A stretch of 64,000 nt of DNA, taken from positions 1 through 64,000 of the forward strand of contig NZ_JAAIYP010000047.1 of the NCBI RefSeq assembly GCF_011022235.1, given 5' to 3'. This DNA comes from Magnetospirillum aberrantis SpK. Its GTDB lineage: Bacteria; Pseudomonadota; Alphaproteobacteria; Rhodospirillales; Magnetospirillaceae. Of the stretch, positions 8,868 to 17,897 are shown in pieces. Position numbers and translations under genes: made by a program. Positions within the stretch are counted from its first letter, which is position 1. Each line of letters opens with the position of its first letter. The notes below the pieces were generated by a model. It had not been told where the DNA came from. It did no database searches and worked only from the letters and a program-made list of their open reading frames with translations.

Positions 8868-11800
8868 GACGCCGTCCCCACGAACGCCTCGGCCAAGCCC
8901 TTGACCGCGACGTAATCGGCCTTGCCGGTGGCCAGAAGCGGCAGGCGGTCCACCCGCAACACCGCCTTGGGCGCCATCAGTTCGGCCAGACCGGCGCCGC
9001 GGAAATGGGCCAGGACCGCGTCCCGCGTCACCTCGGCCAGTTCGGTGACCAGCACCAGTTGCTCGCCCTTGCGGGCGTCGGCCACCGCCACCACGGCATG
9101 GTTGCCCTCGGGCCAGCGGACGGTGATTTCGGCCTCGACCTTGCCCAGGGACACCATCTCGCCGGCGATCTTGGCGAAGCGCTTGGCCCGGCCCAGGATC
9201 CGCACATAGCCCAGATCGTCCACCTCGACGATGTCGCCGGTGTCGTACCAGCCGCCGCTCGGCGGTTCCAACACGGCCGGGGCGTCGGCGCGGTAATAAC
9301 CCAGCATGACGTTGGGACCCTTGACCCACAGCCGGCCGCCTTCATCGACGCCGGGCACCGGCTCGACCCGGAACTCGATGCCGGGCAACAGGCGGCCCAC
9401 CGTGCCGGCCCGGAAATGCATGGGCGTGTTGACCGCCAGCACCGGCGCCGTCTCGGTGGCGCCATAGCCTTCCATCAGCCGCAGACCGAATTTGTCCATC
9501 CACAGCTTGCGGGTCTGGTCCTTGACCTTTTCCGCCCCGGCGAAGACGTGACGCACCGAATAGAAGTCGTAGGCGTTGGCCACCCGGCCATAGCCGGCCA
9601 GGAAGGTGTCGGTGCCGAACATGATGGTGGCGTTGGTGTCGTAGACCAGTTCGGGAACGATGCGGTAATGCAGCGGACTGGGGTACAGGAACACCCGCAG
9701 CCCCGAGAACAGCGGCAGCAAAAGACCGCCGGTCAAGCCGAAGGAATGGAACACCGGCAAGGCGTTGAACACGCTGTCGGTGGGACTGAAGGCCACACGC
9801 GCCGACAATTGCGCGCAATTGGCCAGGATGTTGGCGGAACTGAGCACCACCCCCTTGGGCGCCCCTTCCGAGCCCGAGGTGAACAAGATCACCGCCGGGT
9901 CGTGGGCGGAGCGGCCGGCGCGGGCATGCAGACGGGCGGCGAAGGGGCGCAGCAGCAGCGCCCGAAGCTTGGCGAACAGGCCGATGCCGGCCGCCAGGTC
10001 TTCCAGATACAGCACCCGCACATGGGCCTTCAGCGCCTGGACCACCGCGTCCAGCCGCGCCTGTTCGACAAAGCGGCGCGAGGTGACCACCACCCGGACC
10101 CGCGCGGTGGCGCAGGCCGAGACCACGTTGCCCGGCCCGGTCGAGAAATTGAGCATGGCCGGCACCCGACCATGAAGCTGAAGCCCGAAGAAGGCGGCGA
10201 CGGCGGCGTTGGCGTTGGGCAACATCAGCCCCACCGCCTCGCCGGCCTTGCTTTCCTTGGCCAGCACCCGCCCCAGCACCAGGGACGCGGTCACCAGCCG
10301 GTCGTAATCCAGCGGCTTGCGGGTGACGTCCTCGACCGCCGGGGCCGAGCCGCCGGCCAGCCGCCGGGCATCGAGCAAGGCCGAGAACAAGGTGCGTTCA
10401 CGCCGCGCCGTCTCGAACATCATGCCCGACATGACGTCGTACAGGGCGGCGCCGATGCGCTGGCGCCGGACGCGACCCTTGACCTCGGCCGGCACGTCGA
10501 AACGGCGCGGCGGCAGCACGGTGATGGTGATGGTCGGGAACCAGTGCAGCCGGATCTTGCCCTTGAGCCGCGAGAACGGCGTGACCTGGGCACCGTCGAT
10601 GCGCACCGGCACCACCACCGCGTCGGCGCGGTCGGCGACCATGCCGGGGCCTTCGTAAATCTTCATCAGGGCGCCGGTGACGGTGATGCGGCCTTCGGGA
10701 AAGATCACCAGGGACCGCCCCTCGCGCACCGCGCCGATCAGGCTTTTGGTGGACATGGGATTGGTGGGATCGACGGCGAAGGCATCGACCACCCGCAGGA
10801 ACGGGCGCACCCACCATTGCCGGGCGACCAGCGTGTTGACGGCGAACACCGGCCGCTCCGGCAGGAAGGCGGCCAACAGGGCGGCGTCGATGAACGAGGT
10901 GTGGTTGACCACGATCACCGCCCGTTCACCCATCTCGGGCAGGTTCTCGACACCGACCACCTTGACCCGATAGGCCAGCCGGAACAGCGCGGCGAACAAT
11001 CCCTTCAGCACCGCGTCGGGCAGCAAGCCGCAGATGTAGAGGGCGACGCCGAGATTGGCCGCTCCCATCAGCAGGAACAGCCCGGTCACCGACACCCCCG
11101 CCGCCAAAAGCACCGCGCAGGCCAGGGCGCCCGCCACCATGAACAAGGCGTTGGCGACATTGTTGGCGGCCACCGCGCGGGCGCGGGAATCCTCGTCCGA
11201 GCGAGCCTGAAGGATGGCGTAGAGCGGTACGATGTAGATGCCGCCGCAGACCGAAAAGGCCAACAGGTCGGCCAGCACCCGCCAGGTGCCCGGCCGGCTC
11301 AGGAACTCGCCCAGCGACAGCAGCACCCCCGATGCCTGGGCCGAGCCGGCGGCGGCGTAAAGGTCGAAGGCGAACACGGTCATGCCCAGGGCGGCGAAGG
11401 GAACGTGACGGGCGGAAATCTCGCCCTTCAGCAACCGCCCGCACAGCACCGAGCCCAGACCGATGCCCACCGAGAACATGGTCAGCATCAAGGTCACCGC
11501 ATGGTTGTCGGCGCCCAGCACGTCCTTGGCGAAGGCCGGGAATTGCGACAGGTAGGTGGCCCCCACCAGCCAGAACCACGAGATGCCCAGCACCGCCAAG
11601 GTCAGGTCGCGCCGCGCCCGGATCAGCCGCCACAGCGCCCAACTGTCGCGCAGCGGCGCGAAGCGCACCACCACCTGGGAATTGCCGTCATGGGCACGCG
11701 GCAGCATCAGCGCGGCACCGAAGCCCAGGACGGCACAGCCCAGCATGGCCGCCCCCACCATGGCGACGCCCCCATCCATCAGGATCAGCGTGCCGCCGGC

Positions 11801-12289
11801 GATGGTGCCGACCAGGATGGCGAGGAAAGTGCCGCCCTCGATCAGGGCGTTGCCGGCGATCAGTTGGTCGCGGGCCAGAAGCTCGGGCAGCACCGCGTAT
11901 TTGATCGGCCCGGTGAAGGTGGATTGCGTCCCCAGAAGGAACAGCGACGTCAGCATCAGCGGCACGCTTTCCGCCGCCAGTCCCCACAGCCCCAAGGCGG
12001 CGACGGGGATTTCCACCGCCTTCCAGAACTTCATCAGCCGGGTCTTCTCGACATGGTCGGACAATTGTCCGGCCAGGGCCGAGAACAGGAAGAACGGCGC
12101 GATGAACAGCCCGGCGGCCACGGTGGCCAGAACCGTGGGCTCCATTCCGGCGCCCGAACCCAGGCGGTAGATCACCAGGATGACCAGGGCGTTCTTGAAC
12201 AGGTTGTCGTTGGCCGCCCCCAGGAACTGGCTGACGAACAACGGCCAGAAATGGCGATGGGCCAACAGGCGGAAAGTCCCCTCATGCAT
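8864..12289 (-). CDS. LplT-PlsC-AMP ligase fusion (Aas-like acyl-ACP synthetase/acyltransferase)
   Basis: A 1141-residue three-part protein. Residues about 1-420 are an MFS-type lysophospholipid flippase (LplT-like, LFVSQFLGAANDNLFKNAL). Residues about 430-620 are a PlsC-type acyltransferase with the NHTSFID catalytic motif and FPEGRITVTG. Residues about 640-1141 are an adenylating acyl-ACP synthetase with the P-loop-like ILFTSGSEGAPKGVVLS and YGATETAP. In enterobacteria LplT and Aas are separate and together retrieve and reacylate lyso-phosphatidylethanolamine; fused forms are widespread. It begins 13 bases after the tetR stop, with GGGGGATG as ribosome site, and is probably under that regulator. 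Inner membrane. Confidence 0.93.
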   Translation of the reverse strand: MHEGTFRLLAHRHFWPLFVSQFLGAANDNLFKNALVILVIYRLGSGAGMEPTVLATVAAGLFIAPFFLFSALAGQLSDHVEKTRLMKFWKAVEIPVAALGLWGLAAESVPLMLTSLFLLGTQSTFTGPIKYAVLPELLARDQLIAGNALIEGGTFLAILVGTIAGGTLILMDGGVAMVGAAMLGCAVLGFGAALMLPRAHDGNSQVVVRFAPLRDSWALWRLIRARRDLTLAVLGISWFWLVGATYLSQFPAFAKDVLGADNHAVTLMLTMFSVGIGLGSVLCGRLLKGEISARHVPFAALGMTVFAFDLYAAAGSAQASGVLLSLGEFLSRPGTWRVLADLLAFSVCGGIYIVPLYAILQARSDEDSRARAVAANNVANALFMVAGALACAVLLAAGVSVTGLFLLMGAANLGVALYICGLLPDAVLKGLFAALFRLAYRVKVVGVENLPEMGERAVIVVNHTSFIDAALLAAFLPERPVFAVNTLVARQWWVRPFLRVVDAFAVDPTNPMSTKSLIGAVREGRSLVIFPEGRITVTGALMKIYEGPGMVADRADAVVVPVRIDGAQVTPFSRLKGKIRLHWFPTITITVLPPRRFDVPAEVKGRVRRQRIGAALYDVMSGMMFETARRERTLFSALLDARRLAGGSAPAVEDVTRKPLDYDRLVTASLVLGRVLAKESKAGEAVGLMLPNANAAVAAFFGLQLHGRVPAMLNFSTGPGNVVSACATARVRVVVTSRRFVEQARLDAVVQALKAHVRVLYLEDLAAGIGLFAKLRALLLRPFAARLHARAGRSAHDPAVILFTSGSEGAPKGVVLSSANILANCAQLSARVAFSPTDSVFNALPVFHSFGLTGGLLLPLFSGLRVFLYPSPLHYRIVPELVYDTNATIMFGTDTFLAGYGRVANAYDFYSVRHVFAGAEKVKDQTRKLWMDKFGLRLMEGYGATETAPVLAVNTPMHFRAGTVGRLLPGIEFRVEPVPGVDEGGRLWVKGPNVMLGYYRADAPAVLEPPSGGWYDTGDIVEVDDLGYVRILGRAKRFAKIAGEMVSLGKVEAEITVRWPEGNHAVVAVADARKGEQLVLVTELAEVTRDAVLAHFRGAGLAELMAPKAVLRVDRLPLLATGKADYVAVKGLAEAFVGTAS

Positions 12290-12302
12290 GATGCATCCCC
12301 CC

Positions 12303-12866
12303 TCAGGGATTGAGCGTGCGCCAGCAGGCGGCGGCGACGGTGGAAGACAGCGGCAGAAGCGGGCCGGACAGCCGGCCGTAAACCAGGGCGGTGGCCGGTT
12401 GCAGCAACAGTCCCAGCACCAGGGCGCAGGCCAGGTCGGGATCGGTCATGGTGACCTCGCCCGCCGCCTGGGCCTCAAGGATCATGGCGCGCAGCACGGT
12501 GACCGGGTTGTCGTCGCCGTCACCACCGCGCGCCAGCGCCTGATGCTGAACCAGCAGCAGGAAACGAAACAGGGTCGGGTCGGCATCATGAAACCCGAAC
12601 ACCAGGGCGGCGACGGCGTCGAGCCGGGCCCGCAGCCCCGCCACCGCCCGCACCGTGCGCAAACGTTCGGCGAAGGCCGCATAGTTGGACAGGAACAGGT
12701 CGGCGACCAGATCGTCCTTCGAGGCGTAATGGCGGTAAAGCGTGCCCTCGGCGATACCGGCCGCCTGGGCCAGATCGCGCACGCTGGTCTCGGCGACCCC
12801 GCGCGACGAGAACAGATCCAGCGCCGCCCGATGGATTTTTTGCCGGGTATGGCTTGCGTCACGCAT
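12303..12866 (-). CDS. TetR family transcriptional regulator
   Basis: A 187-residue regulator. The N-terminal helix-turn-helix domain (about 8-55) shows the family pattern LFSSRGVAETSVRDLAQAAGIAEGTLYRHYASKDDL (given here as separate pieces: SSRGVAETSVRDLAQAAGIA and EGTLYRHYASKDDL). The C-terminal helical part would bind an effector, possibly a fatty acyl compound given the next gene. Start ATG at 12866 has TGGAGG at good distance. It is the first gene of an operon with the acyltransferase fusion and DUF2339, and a perfect palindrome upstream (12880-12893) suggests that it represses itself and the operon. Confidence 0.92.
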   Translation of the reverse strand: MRDASHTRQKIHRAALDLFSSRGVAETSVRDLAQAAGIAEGTLYRHYASKDDLVADLFLSNYAAFAERLRTVRAVAGLRARLDAVAALVFGFHDADPTLFRFLLLVQHQALARGGDGDDNPVTVLRAMILEAQAAGEVTMTDPDLACALVLGLLLQPATALVYGRLSGPLLPLSSTVAAACWRTLNP

Positions 12867-12879
12867 GCCAACCTCCAAA

Positions 12880-12893
12880 AGTGAACGTTCACT
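12880..12893. promoter_or_regulatory. Palindromic operator upstream of tetR
   Basis: The perfect 14-bp palindrome AGTGAACGTTCACT lies 13 bases upstream of the tetR start and about 100 bases upstream of the divergent alpha-2-macroglobulin gene. Size, symmetry and place fit a TetR-family operator. Whether it also controls the divergent gene cannot be told. Confidence 0.65.
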
Positions 12894-12995
12894 CACATTC
12901 ACACATTCCGTTGCATCCGTCAACAGCCCTTGGTTGAACGCCGCCCGGTAATGGGCGATGATCCGGCACGCACGACCAACAGGGGGTTCGGGGAA

Positions 12996-15900
12996 ATGCG
13001 TTACGGCACGCTTGTCACCATCGCGGCCTTGGCATTGGGGGGAATTGGTCTCGGCGCCTGGGGCGTCAAGGACCTTCCGCGCTTTCACATTCCGGCCCAG
13101 CCGGCGGCCCAGGTCTCCTCGGCCCCTCGCCCCGCTCCGGCGCCCGCCGCGCCGCGGCCGGCCTCGGTGACGCCGGTCCGTCAGGCGACGCCGCAGCCGT
13201 TGGAAGGGGTCAAGCCGGGCGAGTTGGCCTTTCGCCGGGTAACCGTCGAGACCGGCGCCGAGGCGGCCGAGGCGTGTCTGGTGTTTTCCGCCCCCCTCGA
13301 CGCCAGCGGCGCCACCCGCTACAGCGATTACGTCCAGGTCCCCGACGGCGTGCGCGCCGGATTTCGCGTCGATGACACCCGGCTGTGCCTGTCGGGCTTC
13401 TCTTTCGGCGACGAATACACCCTGACCCTGCGCCCCGGCCTGCCCGCCGCCTCGGGCGAGAAGCTGGCGGTGGAAACCCCGGTCACCGTCGGTTTCGAGG
13501 ACCGCCCGGCCAGCGTCGCCTTCGGCCCCGGTTTCGTGTTGCCGCGCGAGACGGTCGAGGGCTTGCCGATAACCACCGTCAACGTCACCCGCCTCGACAT
13601 GACCGTCTACCGCGTCGGCGACCGCCTGTTGGCCCGCATGCGCGAGAATCTGGTCGAGGACCGCAAGTTCTATCCCTACGAGGCCGCCGACGTCGCCAAC
13701 GACGAAGGCCGCAAGGTATGGAGCGGTTCCATGGACGTGTCGGGGCCGCGCAACCAGGCGGTGACCAGCCTGTTCCCGCTGGCCCAGGCCATCGGCAAGG
13801 CCGAACCCGGCGCCTATCTGGTCACCGCCCGGAACCCCGACGCCACCAGCCGCGACGAAGACGGCTATTCCTACGATTCCGACTACGCCCCCATGGCCGG
13901 GCAATGGGTGGTGCAGACCGATCTCGGGCTGACCAGCTTCAACGGCGCCGACGGCCTGACGGTGTCGGTGCGTTCGCTGGCCACCGCCAAGCCGCTGGCC
14001 GGGGTGCGGCTGACCCTGATCGCGCGCAACAACGACGAGCTGACCCAGGCCACCACCGGCGCCGACGGCATCGCCCGCTTCGCACCGGGATTGTTGCGCG
14101 GCACCGGCGGCATGGCCCCGGTCATGGTGATGGCCTATGGCGGCGAGGATTTCGCCTTCCTCGACCTCAGGCGCGGCACCTTCGACCTGTCGGACCGCGG
14201 CGTCGACGGCCGCGCCCCGGCCGGCGCGGTGGACGCATTTTTGTACACCGAGCGCGGCATCTACCGCCCCGGCGAGACGGTGCACCTGACGGCGCTGGCC
14301 CGCGATTCCAAGGCCGCCGCCATCGCCGACAGCCCGCTGGTGGTGAAGATCCTGCGTCCCGACGGCAAGGAATACCGCCGCGTTACCGTCGCCGACCAAG
14401 GGTCGGGCGGCGGCGCCGTGGACATCAAGCTGCCGGCCAGCGCCAACCGCGGCAACTGGCAGGCCACCGCCCATGTGGACCCCGAGGGCGAGGCGGTGGG
14501 CAGCGTCGCCTTCGAGGTCCAGGACTTCGTGCCGCAACGGCTGGGCCTGACCATCGGCGAACGTCCCCAGGTGCTGAAACCCGGCGACGTCCTGTCCATC
14601 CCGGTCGAGGCGCGGTTCCTTTATGGCGCCCCGGCCGCCGCGCTGGGGGGCGAGGCCGAGATGATCGTCGAGCCGGACCCGGCGCCGTTCCCGAAATTCA
14701 AGGGTTATCGCTGGGGCCTGCCGAACGAGAAGTTCGGAGGCGAGCGGGTGACCCTGGCGGTGTCCGACACCGACGACAACGGCGCCACCACCGTCACCGG
14801 ACAGGTGGGGACCGCCATCCGCTCCAGCCTGCCGCTGCGGGCCGACATCGGCATCGCCATCCGCGAGCCGGGCGGGCGCACCACCGGCGAACACGTCATG
14901 ATCCCGCTGCGCACCGCCCCGGTCGCGTTGGGCGTCAAGCCGCGTTTCGACGGTGCGGTGCGCCGGGGCACCGACGCGGTCTTCGACGTGGTCGCGGTGA
15001 ACGAAACCGGCGAGGCCATCGCCAGGACGGGCGTCGTCTACAAGGTGTTCAAGGACGTCTCGACCTGGCAATGGTACCGCTCGGGCTCGCGCTGGCGTTA
15101 TGAACGCATCGCCCGCGAACGCGAGGTGGCCTCGGGCCGCGTGGACATCGGCGCCGCCGAACCGGCCAGCCTGCGCCAGATGGTCGATTGGGGATCGTAC
15201 CGCGTCGAGGTTCGCGACGAACAAAGCGGAGCCGCCACCTCGGTATCGTTCTGGGGCGGCTGGTACGGCGACGCCACCGCCGACCGTCCCGACCGGCTGA
15301 AGCTGGCCGCCGACAAAGCCGGCTATGCGGTGGGCGAGGTAGCGCGCCTGCACATCGATTCCGAACATGCCGGCGAGGCGTTGGTGGTGATCGCCAACGA
15401 AAGCGTCCACGAAACCCGTACCGTCAGCGTGCCGGCCGGCGGCGGCGACGTGGACATTCCAGTGCGGCCCGAATGGGGACCGGGCGCCTATGCCCTGGTC
15501 ACGCTCTATCGGCCGCTGTCGGAAAAGCTGGGCCATGCCCCGGTGCGCGCGGTGGGCGTGGCGTGGCTGGGCCTGGACGCCGCCGCCCGCACCCTGGGCG
15601 TCAACATCGGCAGCCCCGAACGCATGGTCCCGCGCCAGACCCTGTCGGTGCCGGTCACGGTGACCGGCGCCGGAAGCCACGCTTTCGTCACCCTGGCGGC
15701 GGTGGACCAGGGCATCTTGCAGCTGACCCGCTTCAAGACCCCGTCGCCGCAGGGCCATTACCTGTCCAAGCGCCGCCTGGGGGTGGGCATGCGCGACGAT
15801 TACGGCCGACTGATCCGCGGGCTGGCCGGCGGCGACGACCAAGGCGGCGATTCCTTCGGCGGCAAGGGCCTGGACGTGGTGCCGACCCGCACGGTGGCGC

Positions 15901-17897
15901 TGTTCTCGGGCGTGGTGCCGCTGGGGGCCGACGGCACCGCCGCCATCGCCTTGGACGTTCCCGACTTCCAAGGTGAGTTGCGGCTGATGGCGGTGGCGTG
16001 GGACGGCGACAAGGTGGGATCGGGCGAGACCCGGCTGACCGTGCGCGATCCCCTTGTCGCCGAAATCATCCTGCCGCGCTTCCTGGCCCCCGGCGACCAG
16101 GGCCGGGCCACCGTCCTGATGCACAACGTGGACGGGGCCGAGGGCGGCTACGCCCTTGCCGTGTCGCGTTCCGGCGCGGTGGCGGGCGAGACCACCCACC
16201 GCACCCTGAGCCTGGGCAAGGGCAAGCGCGAGGTGTTCACCGTGCCGGTGTCGGCCGCCGCCGCCGGCGTCGGCCGGGTCGAATTGTCGGTCAAGGGGCC
16301 GGGCGGGTTCGCCATCGCGCGCGACTGGCCGATCCAGGTGCGGCCGGCGCAATTGCCCGAAACCCGCCAGAACGTCGCCGCCCTGGCGCCGGGCGAAAGC
16401 GTGGTCATCGATTCCACGGCGCTGGACGGATTGTTGCCCGGCACCGGTTCGGCGGCGCTGGGGTTGTCGCGCTGGCAGGGCATCGACGTGCCCGGCCTGT
16501 TGCGTTGGCTCGACCGCTATCCCTTCGGCTGTCTGGAACAGACCACCAGCCGGGCGCTGCCGTTGCTTTACTTCAACGACATGGCGTTGCTGGCCGGCCA
16601 GCGGCGCGACCAGAACATTCCCGAACGGGTACAAGACGCGGTCGAGCGGGTGCTTGACATGCAAAAGCCCGAGGGCGATTTCCGCATGTGGGGACAATGG
16701 GGATCGGACGCCGACCCGTGGTTGTCGGTGTTCGCGCTCGACTTCCTGACCCGCGCCGCCGACAAGGGCTATGACGTTCCCGCCGCCGCCCTGACCCAGG
16801 GCCGGCAATGGCTGAAACGCGCGGCGGCCACCGGCAACGCCGAAGTGCGCGCCTATGCCATGGCCTTGCTGGCGGCCAAGGGCATGGCCAATGCCGGCGA
16901 CCTGCGCTACTTCCACGATTCCCAACCGCCCAAGAGCGCCATGGCCCACGCCCATCTGGGGGCGGCGCTGGACGCGGTCGGCGAACGGGCCCGCGCCGCC
17001 ACCGCCTTCGAGGCGGCGCGCAAGGCGCTGGCCGCCAACCCGACCGATTACGTCGAGCTGCCTTATGGCTCGCATCTGCGCGACGCCTATGGGGTGGCGG
17101 CGATCATGGCGGCGTCGGGCCGTGCGGCCCAGGTGTCCCAGGTGCTGGAACTGGCCGGAACCCTGGGCGCCCCGCCCGAGGAGACCACCACCCAGGACAA
17201 GGCCTGGATGCTGTTGGCCGCCGCCGAGATGGCCAAGAACAGCGCCAAGCTGGCGGCCGAGGTGGACGGCAAGCCGGCCCCCAAGGGCGATCCCGTCTCG
17301 CTGCCGCTGGCGGCCGACGATCTGGCGCGGGGGGTGACGGTCAAGAACGTCGGCGACGGGCCGCTGTTCCGCGTGGTCTCGACCGAGGGCGTGCCGGCCG
17401 AACCGTTGCCGGCCGTCGCCAACGGCGTCACCATCAACAAGCGCGTCCTGACCATGGACGGCCAGCCCGCCGACCTGTCGGCCGTCCATCGCAACGACCG
17501 TCTGGTGGTGGTGGTCGAAGGCATCGGCACCAGTCAGGTCAGGGGCACCTACGCCATCTTGGACCTGTTGCCCGCCGGCTGGGACGTCGAGGGCGTTCTG
17601 CGTCCCGAACAGCCCGGCTACGACTGGGTCGGCCGGCTGTCCGAGGCCGAAAACCGTCAGGCCCGCGACGACCGTTTCGTCGCCGCGATCGCCTTGCCCA
17701 ATTGGCAAATGGACCGGTCCGACCCCGATTACCCGTCGCGCCTCTGGAACTCCGACACCTGGGACTTCCGCGTCGCCTATGTGGTGCGCGCGGTGACGCC
17801 GGGGACGTTCGCGCTGCCGGCGGCCAGGGTCGAACATATGTACGCGCCGCGCATCCGGGGCCGGACCGAACCGGGCCAGACGGTCATCGGCGAATGA
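12996..17897 (+). CDS. Bacterial alpha-2-macroglobulin (YfhM-like)
   Basis: A 1633-residue macroglobulin, the usual size. After an N-terminal signal/anchor helix (residues 4-25) and a Pro/Ala linker come the macroglobulin (MG) repeats, the bait region, and the thioester domain with the intact GCLEQTTSRALPLLYF motif, whose Cys and Gln form the reactive thioester. Such proteins trap proteases in the periplasm and are thought to protect the cell after outer-membrane damage. The E. coli protein is a lipoprotein; here no lipobox is present, so the anchor would be a transmembrane helix. The start MRYGTL is chosen because the signal sequence begins there (GGGGAA just upstream). The stop overlaps the pbpC start (ATGA), the classic pairing with PBP1C. 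Confidence 0.95.
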   Translation: MRYGTLVTIAALALGGIGLGAWGVKDLPRFHIPAQPAAQVSSAPRPAPAPAAPRPASVTPVRQATPQPLEGVKPGELAFRRVTVETGAEAAEACLVFSAPLDASGATRYSDYVQVPDGVRAGFRVDDTRLCLSGFSFGDEYTLTLRPGLPAASGEKLAVETPVTVGFEDRPASVAFGPGFVLPRETVEGLPITTVNVTRLDMTVYRVGDRLLARMRENLVEDRKFYPYEAADVANDEGRKVWSGSMDVSGPRNQAVTSLFPLAQAIGKAEPGAYLVTARNPDATSRDEDGYSYDSDYAPMAGQWVVQTDLGLTSFNGADGLTVSVRSLATAKPLAGVRLTLIARNNDELTQATTGADGIARFAPGLLRGTGGMAPVMVMAYGGEDFAFLDLRRGTFDLSDRGVDGRAPAGAVDAFLYTERGIYRPGETVHLTALARDSKAAAIADSPLVVKILRPDGKEYRRVTVADQGSGGGAVDIKLPASANRGNWQATAHVDPEGEAVGSVAFEVQDFVPQRLGLTIGERPQVLKPGDVLSIPVEARFLYGAPAAALGGEAEMIVEPDPAPFPKFKGYRWGLPNEKFGGERVTLAVSDTDDNGATTVTGQVGTAIRSSLPLRADIGIAIREPGGRTTGEHVMIPLRTAPVALGVKPRFDGAVRRGTDAVFDVVAVNETGEAIARTGVVYKVFKDVSTWQWYRSGSRWRYERIAREREVASGRVDIGAAEPASLRQMVDWGSYRVEVRDEQSGAATSVSFWGGWYGDATADRPDRLKLAADKAGYAVGEVARLHIDSEHAGEALVVIANESVHETRTVSVPAGGGDVDIPVRPEWGPGAYALVTLYRPLSEKLGHAPVRAVGVAWLGLDAAARTLGVNIGSPERMVPRQTLSVPVTVTGAGSHAFVTLAAVDQGILQLTRFKTPSPQGHYLSKRRLGVGMRDDYGRLIRGLAGGDDQGGDSFGGKGLDVVPTRTVALFSGVVPLGADGTAAIALDVPDFQGELRLMAVAWDGDKVGSGETRLTVRDPLVAEIILPRFLAPGDQGRATVLMHNVDGAEGGYALAVSRSGAVAGETTHRTLSLGKGKREVFTVPVSAAAAGVGRVELSVKGPGGFAIARDWPIQVRPAQLPETRQNVAALAPGESVVIDSTALDGLLPGTGSAALGLSRWQGIDVPGLLRWLDRYPFGCLEQTTSRALPLLYFNDMALLAGQRRDQNIPERVQDAVERVLDMQKPEGDFRMWGQWGSDADPWLSVFALDFLTRAADKGYDVPAAALTQGRQWLKRAAATGNAEVRAYAMALLAAKGMANAGDLRYFHDSQPPKSAMAHAHLGAALDAVGERARAATAFEAARKALAANPTDYVELPYGSHLRDAYGVAAIMAASGRAAQVSQVLELAGTLGAPPEETTTQDKAWMLLAAAEMAKNSAKLAAEVDGKPAPKGDPVSLPLAADDLARGVTVKNVGDGPLFRVVSTEGVPAEPLPAVANGVTINKRVLTMDGQPADLSAVHRNDRLVVVVEGIGTSQVRGTYAILDLLPAGWDVEGVLRPEQPGYDWVGRLSEAENRQARDDRFVAAIALPNWQMDRSDPDYPSRLWNSDTWDFRVAYVVRAVTPGTFALPAARVEHMYAPRIRGRTEPGQTVIGE

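Noticed and set aside
9005-12313. 1102-residue reading opposite the acyltransferase-ligase fusion
   Set aside because: Gly/His/Gln-rich shadow without domain signature.
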